Source: Lolium rigidum
Lineage: Eukaryota > Streptophyta > Magnoliopsida > Poales > Poaceae
Assembly (NCBI RefSeq): GCF_022539505.1
Contig: NC_061508.1
Location: 345,725,484 to 345,789,483, forward strand
Length of the DNA stretch: 64,000 nucleotides
Direction: 5' to 3'
Part shown: positions 10,700 through 22,166 of the stretch, piece after piece
How positions within the stretch are numbered: position 1 is the stretch's first letter
Layout: each line of letters starts with the position of its first letter
Notes under the pieces: model-generated
Told to the model about the DNA's origin: nothing
What the model saw: the letters and a program-made list of their open reading frames with translations, nothing else
Database searches by the model: none
Position numbers and translations under genes: made by a program

Positions 10700-12038
10700 T
10701 GATACGGTTCCAACGTATCGATAATTTCTTATGTTCCATGCTTGTTTTATGACAATACCTACATGTTTTATACATACTTTATGTCATATTTATGCATTTT
10801 CCGGCACTAACCTATTAACAACATGCTGAAGAGCCAATTGCTGTTTTCTGCTGTTTTTGGTTTCAGAAATCCTAGTAAGGAAATATTCTCGGAATTGGAC
10901 GAAATCAACGCCCAGGATCTTATTTTTCCACGAAGCTTCCAGAACACCGGAGGAGATACGAAGTGGGGCGACGAGGCGGCGACACGCCAGGGCGGCGCGG
11001 CCCACCTCCTGGCCGCGCGGCCCTGTTGTGTGGGCCCCTCGCGTCGCCCCCTGACCTACCCTTCCGCCCACTTAAGCCTTCGTCGATAATAGCTCCAGGA
11101 CCGAGAGTCACGATACGGAAAACCTTCCAGAGACGCCGCCGCCGCCAATCCCATCTCGGGGGATTCAGGAGATCGCCTCCGGCACCCTGCCGGAGAGGGG
11201 AATCATCTCCCGGAGGACTCTACACCGCCATGGTCGCCTCCGGAGTGATGAGTGAGTAGTTCACCCCTGGACTATGGGTCCATAGCAGTAGCTAGATGGT
11301 TGTCTTCTCCTCATTGTGCTATCATTGTTGGATCTTGTGAGCTCCCTAACATGATCAAGATCATCTATCTGTAATGCTACATGTTGCGTTTGTTGGGATC
11401 CGATGAATATTGAATGCTATGTTATGTTGATTATCAATCTATCATCTATGTGTTGTTTATGATCTTGCATGCTCTCCGTTATTAGTAGAGGCTCTGGACA
11501 AGTCGTTACTTGTAACTCTAAGAGGGAGTATTTATGCTCGATAGTGGGTTCATGCCTCCATTAAATCTGGGACAGTGACAGAAAGTTCTAAGGTTGTGGA
11601 TGTGTTGTTGCCACTAGGGATAAAACATCAATGCTATGTCTAAGGATGTATTTGTTGATTACATTACGCACCATACTTAATGCAATTGTCTGTTGTTTGC
11701 AACTTAATACTGGAGGGGTTCGGATGATAACCTGAAGGTGGACTTTTTAGGCATAGATGCATGCTGGATAGCGGTCTATGTACTTTGTCGTAATGCCTAA
11801 TTAAATCTCACACTACTCATCATAACATGTATGTGCATTGTCATGCCATCTTTATTTGTCAATTGCCCAACTGTAATTTGTTCACCCAACATGCTATTTC
11901 TTATGGGAGAGACACCACTAGTGAACTGTGGACCCCGGTCCATTCTTTTACATCGAATACAATCTACTGCAATACTCGTTCTACTGTTTTCTGCAAACAT
12001 CATCATCCACACTATACATCTAATCCTTTTGTTACAGC
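10700..12038 (+). repeat. 5' LTR of element 2, truncated at gap
   Basis: Matches the 3' LTR (17195 onward) up to the TTGTTACAGC motif at about 12038, after which the sequence reverses direction. The LTR end and primer site are lost in the gap. Confidence 0.8.
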
Positions 12039-12274
12039 GGGCAAGTTTTCCCTTAGTAAGAAACCAAGGTTTATCTAACCAAGTAGGGGCAAGGAAGCAC
12101 GCTGAAGGTTGATGGCGTGCGGAGTGTAGTGCGGAAAGAACACGCCCAGTGGATTCCTGCCAACGGAACCCATGCCAACAGACCAAAGTACTTTCTATCT
12201 TCAACTGCATTGGTGTTGAGGTTACCAATCTCACCGCTTGTCAGAATGTATGATTAGATGTATAGTGGGATGAT
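12039..12274 (-). other. Inverted LTR fragment next to gap (likely misassembly)
   Basis: The reverse complement of this stretch matches the terminal part of the same LTR, reading back towards the TAGATGTATAGTG motif, but with many more mismatches than between other copies. It directly abuts the 100-N gap. A noisy fold-back read end is the simplest explanation. Confidence 0.7.
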
Positions 12275-12374
12275 NNNNNNNNNNNNNNNNNNNNNNNNNN
12301 NNNNNNNNNNNNNNNNNNNNNNNNNNNNNNNNNNNNNNNNNNNNNNNNNNNNNNNNNNNNNNNNNNNNNNNNNN
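12275..12374. other. Assembly gap (100 N)
   Basis: Exactly 100 N, the conventional size for a gap of unknown length. The missing sequence should include the end of the 5' LTR, the primer site and the leader of element 2. Confidence 0.99.
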
Positions 12375-12424
12375 TAGTTACTTGCATTTATTTTATCTAG
12401 TTTGCTTTATTTACTATTGCTAAA

Positions 12425-13945
12425 ATGGGTACTCCTGAAAATACTAAGTTGTGTGACTTCACAACCACAAATAATAATGATTTATTATGCACACCTATTG
12501 CTCCACCTGCTACTACGGCTGAATTCTTTGAAATTAAACCTGCTTTACTGAATCTTGTTATGAGAGAGCAATTTTCTGGTGTTAGTTCTGATGATGTTGC
12601 TGCCCATCTCAATAATTTTGTTGAACTATGTGAAATGCAAAAGTATAAGGATGTAGATGGTGTCATTATAAAATTAAAATTGTTTCCTTTCTCATTAAGA
12701 GGAAGAGCTAAAGATTGGTTGTTATCTCTGCCTAAGAATATTATTGATTCATGGACTAAATGCAAGGATGCTTTCATTGGTAGATATTATCCTCCTGCTA
12801 AAATTATATCTTTGAGAAGTAGCATAATGAATTTTAAACAATTGGATAATGAGCATGTTGCCCAAGCATGGGAAAGAATGAAATCTTTGGTTAAAAACTG
12901 CCCAACCCATGGACTGACTACTTGGATGATCATCCAAACCTTTTATGCAGGACTGAATTTTTCTTCGCGGAACCTATTGGATTCAGCTGCTGGAGGTACT
13001 TTTATGTCCATCACTCTAGGCGACGCAACAAAGGTTCTTGATAATATGATGATCAATTACTCTAAATGGCACACGGTAAGAGCTCCACAAGGTAAGAAGG
13101 TAAATTCTGTCGAAGAAACCTCCTCCTTGAGTGATAAGATTGATGCTATTATGTCTATGCTTGTGAATGGTAGGACAAATGTTGATCCTAATAATGTTCT
13201 GTTAGCTTCATTGGTTGCCCAAGAAGAACATGTTGATGTGAACTTCATTAAAAATAATAATTTCAACAACAATGCTAATAGGAATAATTTGGGTAACAAC
13301 TATAGGCCATATCATGCTAGTGGTAATGATTATGGTAATTCTTATGGTAGATATGAGGAAAAGATGCTAGAAATTGAAAGATCTACTAAGAGCTTTATGC
13401 AATCACAATATGAACAAAATCAATTGTTTACTAAAACTATGAATGAACAATCTACCTTGTTGAAAAATATAGGAAATCAACTTGAAAATTTGAATTTGGA
13501 GATTTCGGGTTTGCAAACTAAGATTTCAAATGCTGAAAACCGAATCTCATATATGTCTGCGTCACAATCTTCCTTAATTAATAAAATGGCTGCTAAACCT
13601 GAGGATATTGATAATAAAATTGTTACTACAGCAAACACCATCCAAGTTAGAATTAATGAGAATATAAGATTGATGGCCGAATTGCGTGCTAGGTGGGAAA
13701 AAGAAGAAAATGCTAAAGATAACAATGTAGCTAAAGTTTGGACTATTACCACCACTAGTAATGCTAATGCTTCACATGTTGCTGCACCTCCTACTATCAA
13801 TGGTAAAATAATTGGTGTTGGCAATGTTTCTACTTCTAATGCAAAGCGTGAAAAACTGCCTGAAACTGCTAAAACTGCTGAAACTGCTTGCGATAAAACT
13901 GCTAAATTTTTTCCAATATTGGGGACAATGATCCCATTGCTTTAG
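12425..13945 (+). CDS. Element 2 gag (506 aa)
   Basis: Retrotransposon capsid-type protein. Residues about 35-200 match the retrotrans_gag pattern, including FPFSLRGRAKDWLLSLP, a WTKCKDAFIGRYYPP segment and QAWERMKSLVKNCPTHG. An Asn/Tyr/Gly-rich linker (about 275-310) and a predicted coiled coil (about 320-440) follow. No CCHC knuckle was seen. The start ATG at 12425 directly follows the AT-rich leader. The frame ends at TAG near 13943. The protease-containing frame continues -1 to it from about 13910, as in element 3. It forms the particle that packages element RNA. Confidence 0.85.
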   Translation: MGTPENTKLCDFTTTNNNDLLCTPIAPPATTAEFFEIKPALLNLVMREQFSGVSSDDVAAHLNNFVELCEMQKYKDVDGVIIKLKLFPFSLRGRAKDWLLSLPKNIIDSWTKCKDAFIGRYYPPAKIISLRSSIMNFKQLDNEHVAQAWERMKSLVKNCPTHGLTTWMIIQTFYAGLNFSSRNLLDSAAGGTFMSITLGDATKVLDNMMINYSKWHTVRAPQGKKVNSVEETSSLSDKIDAIMSMLVNGRTNVDPNNVLLASLVAQEEHVDVNFIKNNNFNNNANRNNLGNNYRPYHASGNDYGNSYGRYEEKMLEIERSTKSFMQSQYEQNQLFTKTMNEQSTLLKNIGNQLENLNLEISGLQTKISNAENRISYMSASQSSLINKMAAKPEDIDNKIVTTANTIQVRINENIRLMAELRARWEKEENAKDNNVAKVWTITTTSNANASHVAAPPTINGKIIGVGNVSTSNAKREKLPETAKTAETACDKTAKFFPILGTMIPLL

Positions 13946-14592
13946 ATCATAATGGTTTAGATTTTGATGATTGTCACATCTCTGAAGTTATAAAGTTTTT
14001 ACAAAAACTTGCTAAAAGTCCTAATGCTAGTGCTATAAATTTGGCCTTTACAAAACATATTACAAATGCTCTCATAAAAGCTAGAGAAGATAAATTAAAT
14101 CGTGAAACTTCTATTCCTAGGAAGTTAGAGGATGGTTGGGAGCCCATAATTAAGATGAAGGTCAATGATTTTGATTGTAATGCTTTATGTGATCTTGGTG
14201 CAAGTATTTCCATTATGCCTAGGAAAATCTATAATATGCTTGACTTGCCACCATTGAAAAATTGTTATTTGGATGTTAATCTTGCTGATAACTCTACAAA
14301 GAAACCTTTGGGAAGGGTTGATAATGTTCGCATTACGGTTAACAATAACCTTGTCCCCGTTGATTTTGTTGTCTTGGATATTGAATGCAATGCATCTTGT
14401 CCCATTATATTGGGAAGACCTTTTCTTCGAACTATTGGTGCTATTATTGATATGAAGGAAGGTAATATTAAATATCAATTTCCTCTCAAGAAAGGTATGG
14501 AACACTTCCCTAGAAAGAGAATGAAGTTACCTTTTGATTCTATCATTAGAACAAATTATGATGTTGATGCTTCGTCTCTTGATGTTACTTGA
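13910..14592 (+). CDS. Element 2 retropepsin-like protease ORF
   Basis: The frame is open from about 13910 (reading NIGDNDPIALDHNG) to TGA at 14590-14592, overlapping the end of gag in the -1 frame. It contains ALCDLGASISIMP, where plant Gypsy elements of this type carry D-L-G in place of D-S/T-G. It also has the C-terminal ILGRPFLRTIGAIID motif typical of retropepsins. No reverse transcriptase follows, so the pol reading frame is truncated to protease. How it is translated (frameshift or reinitiation) is unknown. Its closest match here is 43591-44142. Confidence 0.75.
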
Positions 14593-17194
14593 TACACACT
14601 TTCTGCGCCTAGCTGAAAGGCGTTAAAGAAAAGCGCTTATGGGAGACAACCCATGATTTACTACAGCACTTTTGTTTTATATTTGAGTCTTGGAAGTTGT
14701 TACTACTGTATCAACCTCTCCTTATCTTAATTTTGTTGCATTGTTGTGCCAAGTAAAGTCTTTGATAGTAAGGTTCATACTAGATTTGGATTACTGCGCA
14801 GAAACAGATTTCTTGCTGTCACGAATTTGGGTTGAATTCTCTGTAGGTAACTCAGAAAATTCTGCCAATTTACGTGAGTGATCCTCAGATATGTACGCAA
14901 CTTTCATTCAACTTGAGCATTTTCATCTGAGCAAGTCTGGTGCACCTAAAAACTTCGTCTTTACGGACTGTTCTGTTTTAACAGATTCTGCCTTTTATTT
15001 CGCATTGCCTGTTTTGCTATGTTTGATGGATTTCTTTATTCCATTGACTTTCAGTAGCTTTGTGCAATGTCCAGAAGTGTTAAGAATGATTATGTCACCT
15101 CTGAACATGTGAATTTTGATTATGCACTAACCCTCTAATGAGTTGTTTTGAGTTTGGTGTGGAGGAAGTTTTCAAGGATCAAGAGAGGAGGATGATACAA
15201 TATGATCAAGGAGAGTGAAAGCTCTAAGCTTGGGGATGCCCCCGTGGTTCATCCCTGCATATTTCAAGAAGACTCAAGCATCTAAGCTTGGGGATGCCCA
15301 AGGCATCCCCTTCTTCATCGACAACATTATCAGGTTCCTCTAGTGAAACTACATTTTTATTCCATCACATCTTATGTGCTTTACATGGAGCGTCTGTATG
15401 TTTTGTTTTGTTTTGTTTGAATAAAGTTGGATCTTAGCATTTATTGTGTGGGAGAGAGACACGCTCCGCTGTTGCATATGGACAAATATGTCCTTAGGCT
15501 TTACTCATAATGTTCATGGCGAAGGTTGAAACTGCTTCGTTAATTGTTATATGATTGGAAACGGGAAATGCTACATGTAGTAATTGGTAGAATGTCTTGA
15601 ATAATTTGATACTTGGCAATTGTTGTGCTCATAAGGATCATGTTTACGCTCTTGCATCATATACTTTGCACCTATTAGTGAAGAAATACATAGAGCTTGC
15701 TAAATTTGGTTTGCATGATTGGTCTCTCTAAGGTCTAGATATTTTCTAGTAAGGGTTTGAACAACAAGGAAGACAGTGTAGAGTCTTATAATGCTTGCAA
15801 TATGTTTTTATGTGAGTTTTGTTGTACCGGTTCATACTTGTGTTTGCCTCAAATAACCTTGCTAGCCTAAGCCGTGTATTGAGAGGGATTACTTCTCGTG
15901 CATCCAAATCCTTGAGCCAATAACTATGTCATATGTGTCCACCATACCTACCTACTACATGGTTTTTCTCTGCCATTCCAAAGTAAATTGCTTGAGTGCT
16001 ACCTTTAAATTTCTATCCTTTGTCTTTGCAATATATAGCTCATGGGACAAATAGCCTAAAAACTATTGTGGTATTGAATATGTACTTATGTATCTTATTT
16101 CTTATTAAGTTGCTTGTTGTGCGATAACCATGTTCCCGGGGACGCCATCAACTATCTTTGTTGAATATCATGTGAGTTGCTATGCATGTTCATCTTGTAC
16201 TGAAGTAAGGGCGATTTACCATGAGTTGAATGGTTTGAGCATGCATATTGTTAGAGAAGAACATTGGGCCGCTAACTAAAGCCATGATCCATGGTGGAAG
16301 TTTCAGTTTTGGACAACAATCCTCAATCTCTTATGAGAATATTATCTGTTGTTGAATGCTTATGCATTAAAGAGGAGTCCATTATCTATTGTCTATGTTG
16401 TCCCGGTATGGATGTCTAAGTTGAGAATAATCAAAAGCGAGAAATCCAATGCGAGCTTTCTCCTTAGACCTTTGTACAGGCGGCATAGAGGTACCCCTTT
16501 GTGATACTTGGTTAAAACATATGTATTGCAGTGATAATCCAGGTATCCGAGCTAATTAGGACAAGGTGCAGGCACTATTGGTAATCTATGCATGAGGCTT
16601 GCAACTTGTAGGATAAAATTTACATAATACATATGCTTTATTACTACCGTTGACAAAATTGTTTCTTGTTTTCAAAATAAAAGCTCTAGCACAAATATAG
16701 CAATCCATGCTTCCCTCTGCGAAGGGCCATTCTTCTACTTTTATGTTGAGTCAGTTTACCTACTTCCTTCCATCTCAAGAAGCAAACACTTGTGTTAACT
16801 GTGCATTGATTCTCACATACTTGCATATTTGGATTCATCATATTACTTTATGTTGACAACTATCCATGAGATATACATGTTACAAGTTGAAAGCAACCGC
16901 TGAAACTTAATCTTCCTTTGTGTTGCTTCAATGCCTTTACTTTGAATTTATTGCTTTATGAGTTAACTCTTATGCAAGACTTATTGATGCTTGTCTTGAA
17001 AGTACTATTCATGAAAAGTCTTTGCTATATGATTCAGTTGTTTACCCATTGTCTTTACCATTGCTTTGGATCGCTGCATTCATTACATGTGCTTACAATA
17101 GTATTGATCAATATTATGATGGCATGTCACTTCAGAAATTATCTTTGTTATCGTTTACCTACTCGGGACGAGTAGGAACTAAGCTTGGGGATGC
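14593..17194 (+). other. Element 2 non-coding 3' region
   Basis: Matches 6472-9079 of element 1 throughout. Hairpins lie at 14606-14622 and 14639-14654, and the GGGGATGCC/GGCATCCCC hairpin is at 15290-15310. AAGCTTGGGGATGC motifs recur near 15228, 15284 and 17181. No supported gene. Confidence 0.75.
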
Positions 17195-18787
17195 TGATAC
17201 GTCTCCAACGTATCGATAATTTCTTATGTTCCATGCTTGTTTTATGACAATACCTACATGGTTTATACATACTTTATGTCATATTTATGCATTTTCTGGC
17301 ACTAACCTATTAACAAGATGCCGAAGAGCCAGTTGCTGTTTTCTGCTGTTTTTGGTTTCAGAAATCCTAGTAAGGAAATATTCTCGGAATTGAACGAAAT
17401 CAACGCCCAGGATCTTATTTTTCCACGAAGCTTCCAGAACACCGGAGGAGATACGAAGTGGGGCGACGAGGCGGCGACATGCCAGGGCGGCGCGGCCCAC
17501 CTCCTGGCCACGCGACCCTGTTGTGTGGGCCCCTCGCGTCGCCCCCTGACCTACCCTTCCGCCTACTTAAACCTTCGTCGATAATAGCTCCAGGACCGAG
17601 AGCCACGATACGGAAAACCTTCCAGAGACGCCGCCGCCGCCAATCCCATCTCGGGGGATTCAGGAGATCGCCTCCGGCACCCTGCCGGAGAGGGGAATCA
17701 TCTCCCGGAGGACTCTACACCGCCATGGTCGCCTCCGGAGTGATGAGTGAGTAGTTCACCCCTGGACTATGGGTCCATAGCAGTAGCTAGATGGTTGTCT
17801 TCTCCTCATTGTGCTATCATTGTTGGATCTTGTGAGCTGCCTAACATGATCAAGATCATCTATCTGTAATGCTACATGTTGAGTTTGTTGGGATCCGATG
17901 AATATTGAATGCTATGTTATGTTGATTATCAATCTATCATCTATGTGTTGTTTATGATCTTGCATGCTCTCCGTTATTATTAGAGGCTCTGGCCAAGTCG
18001 TTACTTGTAACTCCAAGAGGGAGTATTTATGCTCGATAGTGGGTTCATGCCTCCATTAAATGCGGGACGAGTGACGGAAAGTTCTAAGGTTGTGGATGTG
18101 CTTGTTGCCACTAGGGATAAAACATCAATGCTATGTCTAAGGATGTATTTGTCGATTACATCACGCACCATATTTAATGCAATTGTCCGTTGTTTGCAAC
18201 TTAATGCCGGAGGGGGTTCGGATGATAACCTTGAAGGTGGACTTTTTAGGCATAGATGCATGCTGGATAGCGGTCTATGTACTTTGTCGTAATGCCCAAT
18301 TAAATCTCACACTACTCATCATAACATGTATGTGCATTGTCATGCCATCTTTATTTGTCAATTGCCCAAATGTAATTTGTTCACCCAACATGCTATTTCT
18401 TATGGGAGAGACACCACTAGTGAACTGTGGACCCTAGTCCATTCTTTTACATCGAATACAATCTACTGCAATACTCGTTCTACTGTTTTCTGCAAACATC
18501 ATCATCCACACTATACATATAATCCTTTGTTACAGCAAGCCGGTGAGATTGACAACCTCACTGTTACGTTGGGGCAAAGTACTTTGATTGTGTTGTGCAG
18601 GTTCCACGTTGGTGCCGGAATCCCTGGTGTTGCGCCGCACTACACTCCGCCGCCATCAACCTTCAACGTGCTTCTTGGCTCCTACTGGTTCGATAATTCT
18701 TGGTTTCTTACTGAGGGAAAACTTGTCGTTGTACGCATCACACCTTCCTCTTGGGGTTCCCAACGGACGCGTGCTGTACGCGTATCA
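17195..18787 (+). repeat. 3' LTR of element 2
   Basis: Starts TGATACGTCTCCAACGTATCG after the polypurine tract and ends CGCGTATCA. 1593 bp. The long frame 18326-19522 runs from this LTR into LINE ORF1 only by chance read-through. Confidence 0.88.
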
Positions 18788-20261
18788 CCGCCCTACAGAC
18801 AGGCTGTCCGTATCCTGCTGGCAACCAGGGAACTGGGTCGTCCCATTGCGGTGGATGAGAGCTCTCTAGAATCACCCTTGGACCCTATTAGGGTGCGGAT
18901 CGGTTGCAGGGCCCCGGTGCAGCTACCTCCGTACACCATCTTCTTCGTCAACTCCCAGGGCTTCAAGGTACGCATTGTCAGAGAAGGAGCGGTGCGGGAG
19001 GAACACTCTGACCTACCCCCACCACCACAGAGGAAGATGTCGGATGAGAGAGATGAAGAGCTGGAGGAATCTGAGGGGGAAGGTTGGGATGGCCGTAGGG
19101 GCAAGCATAAGAAAGACATGAGCCCGGCCAAGGGCAAAGGGGGCTCCACGTCCACGTCTGTGCCTCAACGCAAGTCCGTTCCCGCCTCTGCTACTCAAGA
19201 GAAGCCAGGTGACAAGGGGTCGAAGCTGCCAAACATGGCGTTCTCGCAATATGGGTCCAATCTGACTGAGGATGGGGACATCTTCCCGGTGCTTGCGGAG
19301 ATCCTGCAACCAGCAAGGGCGCGGCAGGAACCATCAGGGGAAAGGGTCTCCTCTGGTGGGGACCAATTGTCTCCTTCGCTGGTGTCCTTCCAAGATTCTC
19401 CGCTGGCGGGCGCCGAATCTGTCAAGAGTCGTCCGTCTCTCTGGAAGGCGCAGCAACTCTCGGACGAAGACCGCGTCGACACTGGCATCGCCACTCCGGT
19501 GACATGGGAATCGGACCCATAGGCCATGCGTTCCAAGGTGCGTAGAAGCAAAGCAAATGCGGACCGCCCATCGTTGGCTCTCAAGATGGTCGCCCAGCAA
19601 CTCAGTTTCTCGGAGGGTGTGGATCCTGCCTTGGAGAAGGAAGGGGGAGTCTCGGCGTATCGAAGAAAGGGATCTGGAGGGCGAACTCTTCGCTGAAGGT
19701 ACGGTGGTGCCGGAACTGGCGGCGCCAATTACCAGGGCGCCAAGGGGCAAGGCGTCGCCGGTGGCGGCGGCAAGGACCAGTGCCCGGGGAGCAGGCTCAT
19801 CGGCGGTGCCCATCCTGGAGAAAGCCATCCAGCACGCTAAGGAGAAGACCCCAGGTACGTCCAAATCAGTCGAGAACTTCGCTATTTTGCAAGAGATTCC
19901 CGATGCCTCTTTGCTTTCTGTCGCGCGAGATAGCTGCATTGTTTTTCGTTCTGCTGCGGGAAATCCGGCACCTCTTCTCTCTATGTTACGGGCTCGGGAG
20001 CTTGCTCAAGCGGAGCTTGCGCTAGCAAGGGACAAAGCGTTGGCTGAGGAGCGGAAGAAGAAAGAAGCGGAGCAGCAGGCCTCACAGAGCGAAGACCCTC
20101 AACAGGCCAACACCATGTCCTCTCCCCCAGTACGGCCTGGGGGAAGCCGTGCAAAGGGGCTAAGGCTGATAAAGAAGAAGAAGATCCAGAAAAAAGCTAC
20201 GGTGGTAGCAAGGAGAGTTCTAACCCACCAAGCACAGGGTCGCACAGTGGTTTCCCAATGA
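18788..20261 (+). pseudogene. LINE ORF1, C-terminal part
   Basis: Continues the DUF4283-like domain (YRQAVRILLATRELGRP, then VRIGCRAPVQLP) interrupted at 4001. A low-complexity, charged tail follows with Ser/Pro/Lys-rich stretches and a KKKEAEQQ coiled segment. An in-frame TAG at 19520-19522 and a frame change near 19680 break it. The last frame (from 19557) ends in TGA at 20259-20261, overlapping the ORF2 ATG. Confidence 0.78.
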
Positions 20262-22166
20262 GGGCCCTTTTCTGGAACATTCGCGGGTTCGGTGTTAGGG
20301 GACGCCGAACTTTGCTAAAGGACTATCTCCTCTCCCACAGGATTGATATTGTTTGCTTGCAAGAGACAATCAGACAAGAGTTCACGGATCAAGAGCTCGC
20401 CAGTCTCGAGATTGGGGACAAGTTTGTGTGGTGCTGGTTACCTTCCAATGGTCATTCAGGGGGAATGCTTTTGGGCTTTCGTGACAGCACCTTCGAGGTG
20501 GGCGCCATCGACAGGGGTCGTTATTTCATCTGCACCGATATCTTCTGCCGTGCGGATCGGATGCGTTGTAGAGTCATGGGCATCTATGGGCCGGCCGATC
20601 ACTCTCGCTCGGCGGAGTTCCTGCAGGAAGTTACCAACAAAGTCAATTCTTCCGTCGTCCCAATCATCATGGGAGGGGACTTCAATCCGATCAGAGCGGC
20701 CCACGACAATAACAATGACAGGATTAACTGGGCTAGGATGGACATGTTTAATGATCATATCGCAACGTGGGGTCTGCGAGAAATCCCGCGCACCGGGGCG
20801 CGCTACACTTGGACTAACAAGCAGCTAAACCCAGTGAGGTGTGTGTTGGATCGGGTCTTCATCTCCCCTAAGCTTGAACTCCACTTCCCGCTGTGCGCGG
20901 TTACAGCGGAGACAAGCCTTGGCTCTGACCACACTCCGCTTATTTTCAACTCCGGGGATGGTATTCCTCCCAAGAGCAACAGATTTTTCTTTGAGTCTAG
21001 CTGGTTAGAGCTGCATGGCTTCCAGGAGTCCTTAGAAGCAACTTGGTTGGCTCTCTCCTATAGGGTGGGAGGGCGGGATATTGTCGACTGGTGGAGTTTC
21101 ATGAGTGCGGGTTTGAGACAGCACCTCAGAGGCTGGAATGCAAATAAAGGGAAAGAGAACAGAGATGCTAAGAAGGGCCTTCTTTCCCAGATCAAGAGTC
21201 TCGACGAGAAAGCTGACGCGGTCGGGATTGATGAGGAGGAATGGGCGTTCCGCTACCACTTGGAGGACCGGCTGTTCGAGTTGTTCCGGGCGGAGGAAGA
21301 GTATTGGAGGCAAAGGGGCCGGGTGCGTTGGGTCCTGCAAGGCGACGCCAACACCAAATACTTTCATGCGTTGGCGAATGGCCGCCGCAGGAAGTGCTGC
21401 ATTTCGTCTCTCATCTCGGATCAAGGGGTGATCACGGACAAAAAGCTCATCCAGCAGCATATTTACGAGTTCTATCGCCATTTGCTCGGCTCAGAGGAGG
21501 CCAGGGTGTGTGGGCTCCACGCCAACGCCTGGGGCGCTGAGGCTAGAGTCTCTCAGGAGGAGAATGAGAACCTGATGCGCACCTTTTCTGATAAGGAGTT
21601 GGAAGTGATTGTCATGGACATGAAATCGGACACGGCCCCAGGCCCGGATGGGTTTCCGGTGTTCTTCTTCAAGAAATTCTGGGGCTTAGTTAAGTTGGGA
21701 GTGCTTCACATCCTTAATGACTTCATCCTGGGAAGGATTGACATTGCGAGACTGAATTTTGGGATTCTATCGCTCATCCCTAAAGTCCCTGGGGCGGACA
21801 AAATCACGCAGTTCAGACCTATTGCCCTCATCAACGTGATTTTCAAGATTGTCTCCAAAGCTTTCACAACCAAGATGGATCCCATTGCTCATCGCATTAT
21901 CAGCCCAAACCAGAGTGCGTTTATCAAGGGTAGATTTATCCTCGACGGGGTGCTGGCCCTCCATGAGATTGTGCACGAGCTGAAAGTTAAGATGCAAGGG
22001 TGCCTCTTGCTGAAACTAGACTTCGAGAAGGCCTATGACCGAGTCAACTGGAACCTCCTGTTTGAGGTTCTCAGAGCAAAGGGCTTTGACGCGGGAGTAG
22101 TTCACCGCATCTCCCAACTGGTCGCGGGAGGCCAGACCGCGATCTCTATCAACGGAGAAGTGGGAC
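20258..22166 (+). pseudogene. LINE ORF2, endonuclease and first half of reverse transcriptase
   Basis: Starts MRALFWNIRGFG, the N-terminal strand of an APE-type endonuclease. The catalytic-site motifs DIVCLQET, GGDFN and GSDHTPL are present within the first about 230 residues; this domain nicks target DNA. A linker and the reverse transcriptase follow: FRPIALINVIFKIVSK, the SAFIKGRFILDG stretch, and LKLDFEKAYDRVNW with its catalytic Asp. The frame is cut after INGEVGP by element 3 and continues at 47603 with no loss. Intact up to the cut. Confidence 0.9.

Larger units (their letters stand above)
10700..18787 (+). mobile_element. LTR element 2, non-autonomous Gypsy with gag and protease
   Basis: Begins TGATACGG at 10700 and ends CGTATCA at 18787. 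The flanking duplications TCGCC (10695-10699) and CCGCC (18788-18792) differ at one base. The 3' LTR is 17195-18787. The 5' LTR is broken by a fold-back and a 100-N gap. The internal region has gag (12425-13945) and a retropepsin-like ORF, but no reverse transcriptase or integrase before the polypurine tract at about 17180-17194. Confidence 0.88.

Noticed and set aside
18326..18787. Long ORF 18326-19522 as one protein
   Set aside because: Its first 460 bases are LTR of element 2; only the part after 18788 is LINE ORF1. The fusion is fortuitous.
4001..18787. Single composite element spanning 4001-18787
   Set aside because: The CTGGA duplication at 10670 and the LINE-coding 30 bp show two separate insertions.
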